This document shows, in pieces, positions 8,518 to 17,577 of a DNA stretch of 46,902 bases (position 1 is the first letter of the stretch; every line of letters starts with the position of its first letter). A program made the translations under genes and the position numbers. The DNA is from Clostridium sp. AM49-4BH (lineage in GTDB: Bacteria; Bacillota; Clostridia; Lachnospirales; Lachnospiraceae): positions 1 to 46,902 of the forward strand of contig NZ_QUFB01000023.1 in the NCBI RefSeq assembly GCF_003478335.1, given 5' to 3'. Below the pieces are notes generated by a model, which had not been told where the DNA came from, did not search any database, and was given only the letters and a program-made list of their open reading frames with translations.

Positions 8518-11500
8518 TCTGTTCCCGTACTTTCATTCCTGTGAGCTGCTCCAAGGCACGTGCGTATTGTTCTAACTGAACCCGGTATCTGTCCACCAAT
8601 GTTTGTTCCATACCATAGCGGACATAATCCGTCTTATAATCCACCAACACCCATTCGCCATCTTCTTCAAAACAAGCATCAATGATTCCCTGCACGAGAA
8701 CGGTCTCTTCACTTTCCAACTCCGGGTACAATTCCATAACCGGTATTTCTAACATAAACTGCTGTTCACGGCGTAATGCCCCTCGTTTTGCCGCCTGCTG
8801 CATTCGTTTTCCAAGTACCGACTGCATGAAACGATCAAACTTTTGCGGTTTTAAACAGTTTCTTTCTTCTTCCCTCAGCAAACCTGCTTTTTGCATCTGC
8901 GCAAGCATCATCTCTGCCGTAAAGTGATCTCCCATTTGTTCATACGGCAAATGTTCCATCACGAAATGATATAATGTACCCCGCTCAGCAGCGCCGATAG
9001 ATTCTTCCGTCTGTCGGAATTTTGGCTGTGGAATATCGTAGACTGCCTCATCTTCTATGCCAGTCTGCCGATCTGCAGTACCCGGCACCGTTTCTGTAAC
9101 TTCATCCTCTGGCACTTCCGCACGCACCGCCATTTTCTGCTGCTCCATCGCTCTTCGTTTTAACTCGGTCACAGAAATTTTAACCGGTAATTTCTGCTCA
9201 TTTGCATATGGATATTGATATTCTCTCTGACAACGCAACTGTTCCGCAAGCTCTGCATCATACTCTTTCGTGATATCCTGATGTTTCAACGCTTCTCTAC
9301 GCAGTAATATATGCTCTAACTGTTCCATCTCTCCGGCAATCTGCGCACCTGCGCAGATCACTTCCAGTCGAAATAACGGATCCTGATCTGTGCTGTCATA
9401 TAAGACGCGGTCCTTCACCGACGGATCTTCCGTTTCCTGCGTCATTTCATTCTCCTGCAAATCCGATGGATCCTGTCCTTTCCCATCTGTCACTTGACTT
9501 ATACACTGTCCGAAGATCGGTCTATCTGCCAGTGCCGGCATGATCCAGTCTAAATACGTCGCGGCACCTAACAATGCGGAATGCTGCAGCGATGCCCCCG
9601 TAAGATCCCAGCTCTGCAATTTATTTTCAATCCCCTTCACGGTACCTGTAAGGATCAATTTCTCTTTGGCTCTTGTCAGCGCAACATACAAAATGCGCAC
9701 TTCCTCACTCAAAGAATTTTCTAACATCTGTCTTGCAATAAAACGTTTCATAACTGTAGGCTTGTACAGACGTTCCTCCAGATCCACGTAATTAGCACCC
9801 ACTCCGTAATCAACGTCCAGCAATAATTTCTTACGCATATCCTGCTTATTAAATTGTTTGCCCATACCGGCAACAAACACTACCGGAAACTCAAGCCCCT
9901 TGCTCTTATGAATACTAACTAACTGGACTGCATTCGCCGCCGTTCCGACGGTTGCTTCACCAAAATCAATATCTGATTTTTTGAGCATTTCAATGTACCG
10001 GCAAAATCCAAATATTCCACGATGTCCATTTTCAGCAAATTCAATTGCCTGCTGCAGCAAAATATCGAGATTTGCACTTCTTTGCTCGCCCCCCGGCATT
10101 GCCGACATCAAAGCGTAATACCCTGTCTCTTCATAAATTTCACGAAGCAGTTCATACACAGAAACTGTTTCCGCTTTACGCCGATACTCCTGCAATGTGT
10201 CCAACAAATCGGACAGTTTTTCTGACAATACGTCCTCATGTCGGTCACAATACGCCCATATATTATCCAAGTATTGCAAGCCACTTCGCTCCGCTGCTAT
10301 CTTGGCAAGTTCCTCATCCTGCAGCCCATAGATCGGTGATCGCAGCACCGCCACAAGCGGAATATCTTGTCTCGGATTGTCAATAACCCGCAGCAAATTT
10401 AGCATTGTCTGCACTTCCAATGTTGCAAAATATCCGGTCTTTTTGGGTGCCATCGCCGGAATACCCATATCCGCCAACGTCTCTTGAAATTCTTCCGTCC
10501 ATCCTTTCATACTGCGCAGCAATATGACGATATCCCGGTATTCTATCGGACGATACCCGCCTTTATCGGATACATACATCGGATGATCTCCCTGCACCAT
10601 GTCGCGGATCTTCTGTCCGATTGCCATCGCTTCCAATTCGCGCTTTCCAAAATCATTATCCTCCTGAGCATCCATATTAAGCAAAATAATTTCTGTCTGA
10701 TCCGCTGTCCGCTCTTCGCATGGATCAAATACTGCCCCCGGAACCAATTTTGCCGCATCATCATAGGCGATGCCGCCAAAGTCTTGACGCATGATCCGCT
10801 CAAAAATATAATTGGCCGATTCCAATACTGATGCACGGCTTCGAAAGTTCTGACGCAGATCGATCCGACGATTTCCGCCTTCTTCCGTATCATAAGCATG
10901 GTATTTCTCCATAAACAGATCCGGTCTCGCTAAGCGGAACTGGTAAATGCTCTGCTTAACATCACCCACCATAAACAAGTACGGACTTTGCTCCGGACCA
11001 CGGCTGATGCTGGTCAGTATCATTTCCTGGACATAATTGCTATCCTGATACTCATCCGTCATGATCTCTTCATAATACTCCTGCAATTCTTTCGCCGTTG
11101 CACTCGGCACGCTATTTCCATCCTCGTCTCTCGTCACCAGGATCTGCAGTGCAAAATGTTCCATATCTGCAAAATCAATGATGCCGTCTTCTCTCTTTTT
11201 CTCGGCAAATGCCTTTCCAAAATCGATTGTCAGCTGTACCAATTCACGGACAGGTGCATCCATTTGCTGCATCATGGCGAGCATTTCTTCCGGGGGTTCC
11301 GCTAACATTTCTTTTTGTAACTGTTCAATACCTTTATCCCTATAGCTTGCCCGAAGTGCTTTTATTTGCTCCTGAAGTTCCTTATCATGCTTATTGCCGC
11401 GAATCGCACTCAATCTTCCAAATGATATCTTTCCGATCCCATCACAAAGTTCCTGCAATGTCTTGCATTCCCGCAGCTCTTTGATCTGCTGCCATTCTGT

Positions 11501-12268
11501 CTGGATCGTAGGCGTATATGCTTCCAAACCAACCCCATCTACACTGATCTGATATGCCGCAAATGCTTTCTTTTCACATTCTGCAACAATCATCTGCACA
11601 TCTGCAATATATTTTTCCATCCACTCCGTTTGTTCCATTTCCTCTACAGAACGCAATGCATATGAATTCTTCCATTGCTCCAATTGCTCATCCGGAAACG
11701 GATAACTTTGTGCTAATTCGTATAACTTCAATACTATGGATTCAATTTCTTTGTCTGTTCTTCCTGTCGCAAACATCTGCATCGCATCCAAAAATACCTG
11801 ATTTTCCTTTTGGCGTGCATCCGCATATTTCTGCTCCAACACCTCACCAAGAACAGCCTCTTTCATAATCTTTAGATCTGTCTCGTCCCCTACTTGAAAC
11901 ATTGGATCTAGATCAATCACGTGAAAATAATTGCGTATGATATGTTGGCAAAAGCTGTCAATCGTCGTGATCTGCGCATTATGTAACAATCCGATCTGCC
12001 GCTGTAAATTATCGTCATCCGGCGTCTGTTCTAATTTTTGCTGTAACGCCTCACCGATTCGCCCACGCATTTCTGCTGCAGCCGCTTTTGTAAATGTCAC
12101 TACGAGAAGACGGTCAATGTCAACCGGCGCCTGCCTATCTGTGATCCGCCCAATAATTCGTTCTACCAACACGGCTGTTTTACCGGATCCCGCCGCTGCA
12201 GAAACTAGTATGTTACTATCTCGCAAATCAATTACTTTCTGTTGATCCGCAGTCCATTGTGGTTTCAT
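8456..12268 (-). CDS. addA: AddA, ATP-dependent helicase/nuclease subunit A
   Basis: A 1270-residue UvrD-like superfamily 1 helicase fused to a RecB-type nuclease. With AddB it forms the AddAB (RexAB) complex that resects double-strand breaks for RecA-dependent repair. Visible motifs in order: Walker A AAAGSGKT with Lys30; DEYQDSNYVQE (motif II); GDVKQSIYQFRLARPDLF (motif III); VSIHKSKGLEFPVVFVAGMG (motif V); VRILYVALTRAKEKL (motif VI); and the C-terminal nuclease core GIIDACF...WVLVDYKTDYV with the Asp and Asp-Tyr-Lys residues expected for metal binding. Length is slightly above the usual 1200-1250. The start codon overlaps the addB stop by four bases (ATGA) and AGGAGG lies just upstream, so the pair is translationally coupled. 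Its 3' end overlaps the convergent gene at 7759-8517. Confidence 0.97.
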   Translation of the reverse strand: MKPQWTADQQKVIDLRDSNILVSAAAGSGKTAVLVERIIGRITDRQAPVDIDRLLVVTFTKAAAAEMRGRIGEALQQKLEQTPDDDNLQRQIGLLHNAQITTIDSFCQHIIRNYFHVIDLDPMFQVGDETDLKIMKEAVLGEVLEQKYADARQKENQVFLDAMQMFATGRTDKEIESIVLKLYELAQSYPFPDEQLEQWKNSYALRSVEEMEQTEWMEKYIADVQMIVAECEKKAFAAYQISVDGVGLEAYTPTIQTEWQQIKELRECKTLQELCDGIGKISFGRLSAIRGNKHDKELQEQIKALRASYRDKGIEQLQKEMLAEPPEEMLAMMQQMDAPVRELVQLTIDFGKAFAEKKREDGIIDFADMEHFALQILVTRDEDGNSVPSATAKELQEYYEEIMTDEYQDSNYVQEMILTSISRGPEQSPYLFMVGDVKQSIYQFRLARPDLFMEKYHAYDTEEGGNRRIDLRQNFRSRASVLESANYIFERIMRQDFGGIAYDDAAKLVPGAVFDPCEERTADQTEIILLNMDAQEDNDFGKRELEAMAIGQKIRDMVQGDHPMYVSDKGGYRPIEYRDIVILLRSMKGWTEEFQETLADMGIPAMAPKKTGYFATLEVQTMLNLLRVIDNPRQDIPLVAVLRSPIYGLQDEELAKIAAERSGLQYLDNIWAYCDRHEDVLSEKLSDLLDTLQEYRRKAETVSVYELLREIYEETGYYALMSAMPGGEQRSANLDILLQQAIEFAENGHRGIFGFCRYIEMLKKSDIDFGEATVGTAANAVQLVSIHKSKGLEFPVVFVAGMGKQFNKQDMRKKLLLDVDYGVGANYVDLEERLYKPTVMKRFIARQMLENSLSEEVRILYVALTRAKEKLILTGTVKGIENKLQSWDLTGASLQHSALLGAATYLDWIMPALADRPIFGQCISQVTDGKGQDPSDLQENEMTQETEDPSVKDRVLYDSTDQDPLFRLEVICAGAQIAGEMEQLEHILLRREALKHQDITKEYDAELAEQLRCQREYQYPYANEQKLPVKISVTELKRRAMEQQKMAVRAEVPEDEVTETVPGTADRQTGIEDEAVYDIPQPKFRQTEESIGAAERGTLYHFVMEHLPYEQMGDHFTAEMMLAQMQKAGLLREEERNCLKPQKFDRFMQSVLGKRMQQAAKRGALRREQQFMLEIPVMELYPELESEETVLVQGIIDACFEEDGEWVLVDYKTDYVRYGMEQTLVDRYRVQLEQYARALEQLTGMKVREQIIYSFALDKHIPVPVCGQKK

Positions 12269-15200
12269 CGCGTCTCCTCCTTTCCTGATGCCTCGTTCCC
12301 TTTCCTATCCTCTGATGGAACAACATCATTTACTTCGTTTCCTTTCCTATCCTCCGATGGAACATCACTCTCTCTGCGTATCTCCGAAATTACATCATCG
12401 TTTGTCTTTGGCCATATTTTTCGATATGAATTGCCGGCAAGTTTTGCATCAAATCCACAGATTCCATGATAATTGCAATAATCACAGGCACAAGATTTCA
12501 TACTGTCCGCCTTTTGGTACGGATGCACACTCGTCTCTCCTGCTCCGATCTGTACACCGATCTCCTGCAGCTTACGCTCTGTAAAGTCAATCAATTCCTT
12601 GAAATTTTCCGTTGTGATCGTAGCCGCATTTTTCTTAAGCATTCCATCTTTTTTTGTTCCGACCGGTACGACCAAGGATTTTGCAGAAGCCGCTAATGTC
12701 CCCTCTTCTCCGGCCAACGTCGCATCTAATGATGGCAGAACCGGATCTTCCTCATTTACCAATCCTCGCATGAGCAGTTCATTCAGCAGATATGTTCTCT
12801 TCTCCTCGAAATCCAATCTGCTTGTCACAAACGGATCTTCTATATGATAATATAGGACACCCGCCGGAATAACCATTTTCTTACTTCTACGTGTCTGTTT
12901 ATCCACTGCTGCCCGAAGATACACCATAAGCTGTAATTGCAGTCCATAATAAAGGTCCGACAGTGACAGATCCTTCTTGCCGGTTTTGTAATCCACGATC
13001 TTAACGTAAATATTTTCCTCAGTTTCCATCGTATCAATACGATCCACGCGGCCAATATACGTCTGCTTTTCTTTGTCCATCCGGAAGCTTACCTCACTGT
13101 CTACCGTATCGAACTTCCCCAGTTTCATTTGCTCCGTGATCGCCCAAACAGTCCGAAGCATAATACGGCGCAATCGCTCTACCAGACTGGCATCCCTCTC
13201 CGTATCGTACAATAAACCGTTTTTGTATTCCTCCACCGTATGGTTCAAACACTGATTTGCCAATATATGCTGCTGCTCTTCATCAACATCTGCCCACCCG
13301 ATATGCCGGTCAAGAAGCGTCTTTGTATAGCGTTCCAATGCCTCATGCACAATATTTCCAATATCAAAAAACTGAACTTCATGTTCCATTCGCTCCTCTA
13401 GCTGCAGCCCATACTGCATGTAATACGCAAATGGGCAGGCACTGAACTTTTCAAACTGCGATACGCTGCCGGTGATCACTTCGTGATACAATGCCGTTGC
13501 AGCCTCTTTCGAGATCTTACTCTCTGGTGCGATATATAATGCAGCATCTATCAGACGATCCAGCTCACCACGATGATACAGCGCTTTCTTCTGTCCGTCT
13601 TTTGAGACACATGCTAACTCCTGCTCCTGCAAGCGATATTGTCGATACAATTCGTTCCAAGCAGCATTATCTTGCCATCCCATTCGCAGACCTCGGATTA
13701 AATACCCTCTGCCGTAATCATCTCTCAAAATATCGCGCAATCTACCTCGCGACTCTGCTACATTTTGAATCTGAAGTTTTGGGAAAATATTCTGAACCCG
13801 ATCGATCAAATACGCCGGCTGTAAAGCAGTTCCATCATTAGCAGTTGCACTATATGTCAAATACAGCCTCTGTGATGGTTTGGTCAAACATAAATACAGA
13901 TAGAACTGTTCGGTATATATTTTCTCTCTTGCGGTAGGTGCCAATGCATAGCTTTCTCCCGCCAAAAACTCTCGTTCTGCATCGGATAAAATACCGCCGC
14001 CATCTCCGGTCATTGGAATATTTCCGTCATTAACACCCAGCAAAAATAGATACTTGATTCCATACAAACGGGTTCTTGACAGATCTCCTACCATGATCTG
14101 ATCCACTCCAGGCGGTATCAAACCAATACGCGCCTCATCAAATCCGGTATTCAGTATTTCAATAAACTCTGCTAAAGGCATTTCTTCATCCCCCAGCAAT
14201 GCCACCAAGCGATCAAGTACTTCTATGATCACATCATAAATCTGTTCATATTCTTTGACCGCTTCAAAATTTCCCTCTTCCTTAAACCTCTCTATACGTT
14301 TCTGAATTTGCAAATAAATCTGCTCCCGCTCCATGAAATCACAAATTGTTTCCGCATATTCACGCACACGATGCTTGCCACGCGCAATACGTCCATAGAA
14401 ATCCGACAATCGATCCCACGTTTCCTGTCTCAGCCAATTGATCGTTTCCGAGGCTTCTGTAGCTATATCTTCTGCCTTTCTTCGAAAAACATATCCGGTG
14501 TCCCATTCTTTTTCCCAGTTTTTGTGTCCTCGAACTCCAGATGCCAGCAAAAAATTGTCCAAAAGCTGCACAGCATTTTCCCACTCTTTTATCCCATTTG
14601 TCGGACACCCTGTACGCTGTATAAATCCACTCTTTAACAGTTTGATCGTACTCTCATAATCAAAATCCTTACGCAATACATCTAACATACTGCTTATCGT
14701 ATCCACAACCGGATTTGCAAGTATGCTCTTCTTTTGGTCTATGAAACAGGGCATCCCTTTGCGCTCCATTTCTCCTTTGATCAACGTCCCGTATATGTCC
14801 ATATTTCCGGTCACGATCGCTACGTCGCGATATCGAAAGCTTTCCTGTTCACGAAGTGCCATGATTTCCTCGATCATAAAATGCACCTCGTCCTCTGGCT
14901 GCCGCAAACAATGGACCGTAATATTTTGCACCTCTTCTTTATATGGTCTGACCGGATAACGGAATAAATTTCGCTCCAAATATCCAAGCTCAATATTATC
15001 TGCGAAACGCGTCTCCTCTTTTACGGTACCTGTCCAAATTGGTTCTGCAATGTCGCAATGCTCTTCTCTTGCTATCTCTGTTAAATGATAAATGGTTTTC
15101 TGACTCAAATAAAAGAGCTTATATTTCTTGTCCATTTTCCAAACCTGTTCCCGCTTGTCCAATGTCACTGTAACATTCACCTGACCACATACGCGCAACA

Positions 15201-15852
15201 GCTTTCGCAGCAGCTTATACTGCACCGGTGTAAATCCTGTAAATCCATCCAGATATAATATACTGTCTTTCAAAATATTGGACCGCTCTGCTACATCCGC
15301 AAATACGGTGAGTATTTCTTCAGAGGTAATGTAGTTATCCTGCAGATAATCCAAAAATGCGGCATACGCCACTTCTACATCCTGCAGTTTTTGCCGCAAA
15401 ACCGGGTGCGATTTTGCCGATTCTTTCATCTGTTCCAATCCATCCGATGCAATATCATACTGCATTAATTCCGATAAAAATGATTTTATCTCCGCCACAT
15501 ATCCCTTTTTATGTATATTTCGCCCAAAATATGTCAACTGATCTTGCAGCCCCATTAATACCTTTTTTAGTATCATCGTCTTACCCAGATCATCGATAAC
15601 CGGTGCCATTCCTGCACCTGTCTCGCCAAACACACGAAAAGCAAGGCGCGGAAAACTCTGCACCTCTATATTCCACAGACCGTGACGCTCACTCAATGCG
15701 ACAAGATTTCTTTGTGTTTGCATTGTAAACTGCTCCGGCACAACGACAAAGATCTGCCTCTTCATATCTTTGCTCGCCATTGCTGCGGCCTGATGCTCTA
15801 TGTACCATGTTTTGCCTCCACCGGCATTTCCTAATATAAATTGTAACCCCAT
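12265..15852 (-). CDS. addB: AddB, ATP-dependent helicase/nuclease subunit B
   Basis: A subunit of about 1195 residues that partners AddA in double-strand break processing. It begins with the ATP site GNAGGGKT (residues 8-15). The nuclease domain lies near the C-terminus, with ERYTKTLLDRH and VKIVDYKTGKK. An iron-sulfur cluster typical of AddB is suggested by Cys in SACPFAYYMQYGL and by SCACDYCNYHGICGF. A start nine codons upstream (15879) is possible, but GGAGG is placed 7 bases before the ATG at 15852, and a -10-like TATACT lies at 15892-15887. The C-terminal tail is odd: the peptide VPSEDRKGNE occurs twice with a 14-residue period, encoded by a 42-bp direct repeat at 12293-12365, after the normal end of the protein. 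Confidence 0.96.
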   Translation of the reverse strand: MGLQFILGNAGGGKTWYIEHQAAAMASKDMKRQIFVVVPEQFTMQTQRNLVALSERHGLWNIEVQSFPRLAFRVFGETGAGMAPVIDDLGKTMILKKVLMGLQDQLTYFGRNIHKKGYVAEIKSFLSELMQYDIASDGLEQMKESAKSHPVLRQKLQDVEVAYAAFLDYLQDNYITSEEILTVFADVAERSNILKDSILYLDGFTGFTPVQYKLLRKLLRVCGQVNVTVTLDKREQVWKMDKKYKLFYLSQKTIYHLTEIAREEHCDIAEPIWTGTVKEETRFADNIELGYLERNLFRYPVRPYKEEVQNITVHCLRQPEDEVHFMIEEIMALREQESFRYRDVAIVTGNMDIYGTLIKGEMERKGMPCFIDQKKSILANPVVDTISSMLDVLRKDFDYESTIKLLKSGFIQRTGCPTNGIKEWENAVQLLDNFLLASGVRGHKNWEKEWDTGYVFRRKAEDIATEASETINWLRQETWDRLSDFYGRIARGKHRVREYAETICDFMEREQIYLQIQKRIERFKEEGNFEAVKEYEQIYDVIIEVLDRLVALLGDEEMPLAEFIEILNTGFDEARIGLIPPGVDQIMVGDLSRTRLYGIKYLFLLGVNDGNIPMTGDGGGILSDAEREFLAGESYALAPTAREKIYTEQFYLYLCLTKPSQRLYLTYSATANDGTALQPAYLIDRVQNIFPKLQIQNVAESRGRLRDILRDDYGRGYLIRGLRMGWQDNAAWNELYRQYRLQEQELACVSKDGQKKALYHRGELDRLIDAALYIAPESKISKEAATALYHEVITGSVSQFEKFSACPFAYYMQYGLQLEERMEHEVQFFDIGNIVHEALERYTKTLLDRHIGWADVDEEQQHILANQCLNHTVEEYKNGLLYDTERDASLVERLRRIMLRTVWAITEQMKLGKFDTVDSEVSFRMDKEKQTYIGRVDRIDTMETEENIYVKIVDYKTGKKDLSLSDLYYGLQLQLMVYLRAAVDKQTRRSKKMVIPAGVLYYHIEDPFVTSRLDFEEKRTYLLNELLMRGLVNEEDPVLPSLDATLAGEEGTLAASAKSLVVPVGTKKDGMLKKNAATITTENFKELIDFTERKLQEIGVQIGAGETSVHPYQKADSMKSCACDYCNYHGICGFDAKLAGNSYRKIWPKTNDDVISEIRRESDVPSEDRKGNEVNDVVPSEDRKGNEASGKEETR

Positions 15853-15916
15853 ATTTTCCTCCGTATTTATTTCTTTCATGATTTATAGTATACCACGTTC
15901 AAAATATTGCGGTCTA

Positions 15917-16375
15917 TCACTTTACGGTTTGGTTTGCCGCACCTTGTTCCTCTAAAATTTCCTCTACCGCATCAACTATGATCTGTTGCGTGTATTTGGA
16001 CTCTTTCGTCAGCTCCACCTCTTCTGGCGCAACTCCCGCTGCGAGCTGGTTGGATACACTTTTCACTGCCGGCTCCATTAATGGATACATCGTTGTAATA
16101 CTTTCATCTAATGGAACAATCTTTACAGACTTAATATGATCCGTATCTAATGCCACCTCTAAACTGGCAGTACTCTCCCCTAATGTGATATCCTTCGTAT
16201 ATATCCCTGCCTGATATCTTTCATTTGCGTCAGCAGTATCTTGTTTACCTTCTGATCTTCCTTTTCCAACAAACAAATATACGATGAGTAACAGTAATAT
16301 AATTCCAACACCGGCAAAAATTGCTGTATATATCAATTCTTTCATTCGCAAAACAATAATTTTGGTTCCATGCAT
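15917..16375 (-). CDS. Small membrane-anchored protein, FMN-binding-domain-like
   Basis: About 152 residues: a short cytoplasmic N-terminus, one membrane helix (LIYTAIFAGVGIILLLLIVY), then an outside domain. The domain runs TASLEVALDTDHIKSVKIVP, then a helix, then ESKYTQQIIVDAVEEILEEQ. This resembles the FMN_bind type of domain, in which a short sheet is followed by an Ile-Ile-x-Ala-Val helix, but the usual Ser/Thr flavin-attachment motif is not clear, so flavin binding is doubtful. The start is uncertain: a GTG at 16390 and an ATG at 16375 are both possible; I use 16375 because GGGGG lies about 8 bases before it. The gene is upstream of addB on the same strand, with 64 bases between them. 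Confidence 0.65.
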   Translation of the reverse strand: MHGTKIIVLRMKELIYTAIFAGVGIILLLLIVYLFVGKGRSEGKQDTADANERYQAGIYTKDITLGESTASLEVALDTDHIKSVKIVPLDESITTMYPLMEPAVKSVSNQLAAGVAPEEVELTKESKYTQQIIVDAVEEILEEQGAANQTVK

Positions 16376-16698
16376 CCTTCCATCCCCCACAACGATTCAC
16401 TCAGCCAGCACCTTTATAACGGTACATAACCTACAGCCTTTATTATCCTATTATTATGAATGCTCTCTACGAAATAGAACTCGCGATCCACGCTTTCTTT
16501 TTACAAATTTACTTTCTTCGTCCAAATAAAAAAGCAAAGCCAGCGCTGTGCGATGATGTCACACTACACAACAGCAGTTTCCTTTTAATTAAAGAAAACA
16601 GCCATACAAACAAATTTTCCTTGTCCGTATAACTGTCCTCTTTTATACAAGGCGTTCATCTAACGCCAGACTCATCTATTCTCAATTCATTATTTTCA
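16376..16698. other. Gap without a gene; two weak stem-loops
   Basis: No convincing coding frame. Downstream of the YesL-like gene on the minus strand there is a GGCGTT/AACGCC hairpin (16664-16648) followed by TTGTAT, and an imperfect stem at 16575-16545 followed by TTTGCTTTTTTATTT. Either could terminate the transporter operon; neither is strong. Confidence 0.4.
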
Positions 16699-17412
16699 TT
16701 ACTTAGGATCACTTTCCTCTTGATCTTCAAACGCCTCTTTCCAAATTCCCTGACGCTCATTTGCCTTTTCCTGCTTACTTTCTTCCTCACGCAGATCATT
16801 TTCTCTCTCAATATTACGGAAAAATTGTCTGGCAAAACCACTGATCGTCAATATAAAGCATGCCGGTCCCAATATAATGCCAAAAAACAATAATGTCCAA
16901 TGCAATTGATAGAATACCAAATATTCTACAAACAATGTCACAAGCAAAAACAAGGTTTTCAAAAAATATTTTACACAAATTGAATACGAATTACGCAATG
17001 TGTTGACGATCGTATTTTCGTATCTCGCTAACAGTGCATATGCATATAAAAAATGCATTACGGTCATTACAATAGCGATCACGCCGACTACGGTGCACAG
17101 TGTTCCATACCTTTCACTAACACGTGCTAACTGAAAATCTAAATAAATGGCATACGTAGCAAACAATTGTATAAGCCCGATCGCACTTCCCTTAAACAAA
17201 TTTGCCTTAAACTCTTTCAAAAATGGTCCTGCAATATAACCTTCCTCTTCATCCACCATTTTCAGCGTAATTGTAAATGCTGCGGTTGTAGATGCTCCAA
17301 TCGTTACGATCGGAATACTACAAAGTATCCACATCGCATTTAACTTCAACATATCAAACAAACGGCTCATAAACTTATATAATCCGCTGTCCAAACTAAA
17401 TAATTTACTCAT
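16699..17412 (-). CDS. YesL family (DUF624) membrane protein
   Basis: A 237-residue membrane protein with five or so hydrophobic segments. The N-terminus FMSRLFDMLKLNAMWILCSI followed by IVTIGASTTAA is characteristic of the YesL/DUF624 family. The C-terminal tail is hydrophilic and charged (NIERENDLREEESKQEKANE). Members are commonly encoded beside LplABC-type sugar transporters and YesMN sensor systems in Firmicutes, as here, where the gene follows the binding-protein gene on the same strand. The exact role is not established; an accessory role in carbohydrate uptake or sensing is inferred from context. The start ATG at 17412 has a modest AGGA site. Confidence 0.85.
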   Translation of the reverse strand: MSKLFSLDSGLYKFMSRLFDMLKLNAMWILCSIPIVTIGASTTAAFTITLKMVDEEEGYIAGPFLKEFKANLFKGSAIGLIQLFATYAIYLDFQLARVSERYGTLCTVVGVIAIVMTVMHFLYAYALLARYENTIVNTLRNSYSICVKYFLKTLFLLVTLFVEYLVFYQLHWTLLFFGIILGPACFILTISGFARQFFRNIERENDLREEESKQEKANERQGIWKEAFEDQEESDPK

Positions 17413-17516
17413 ATTATTTCACATTCCTGCACACTATATGTGCATTTAATCTCCATTCTATGATTAAGCTGTTAAAATGCCGCTTAACACTTTTATCTAA
17501 TACATAGATACAGAAT

Positions 17517-17542
17517 GGGCTGCTTGCATTAACAAACAGCCC
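17517..17542 (-). terminator. Stem-loop after the binding-protein gene (attenuator or RNA-stabilising)
   Basis: GGGCTGCTTG (17517-17526) pairs with CAAACAGCCC (17533-17542), about nine pairs with one mismatch and a 6-base loop. It lies 36 bases after the stop of the binding-protein gene. The minus-strand trailing sequence (ATTCTGTATC) lacks a T-run, so it is more likely a partial terminator or 3' RNA-protecting hairpin than a full stop before the YesL-like gene. A palindrome AGTTCATATGAACT lies just before it, at about 17560-17573. Confidence 0.55.
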
Positions 17543-17577
17543 GTTCCATTATTTTCAAGTTCATATGAACTCAAATT

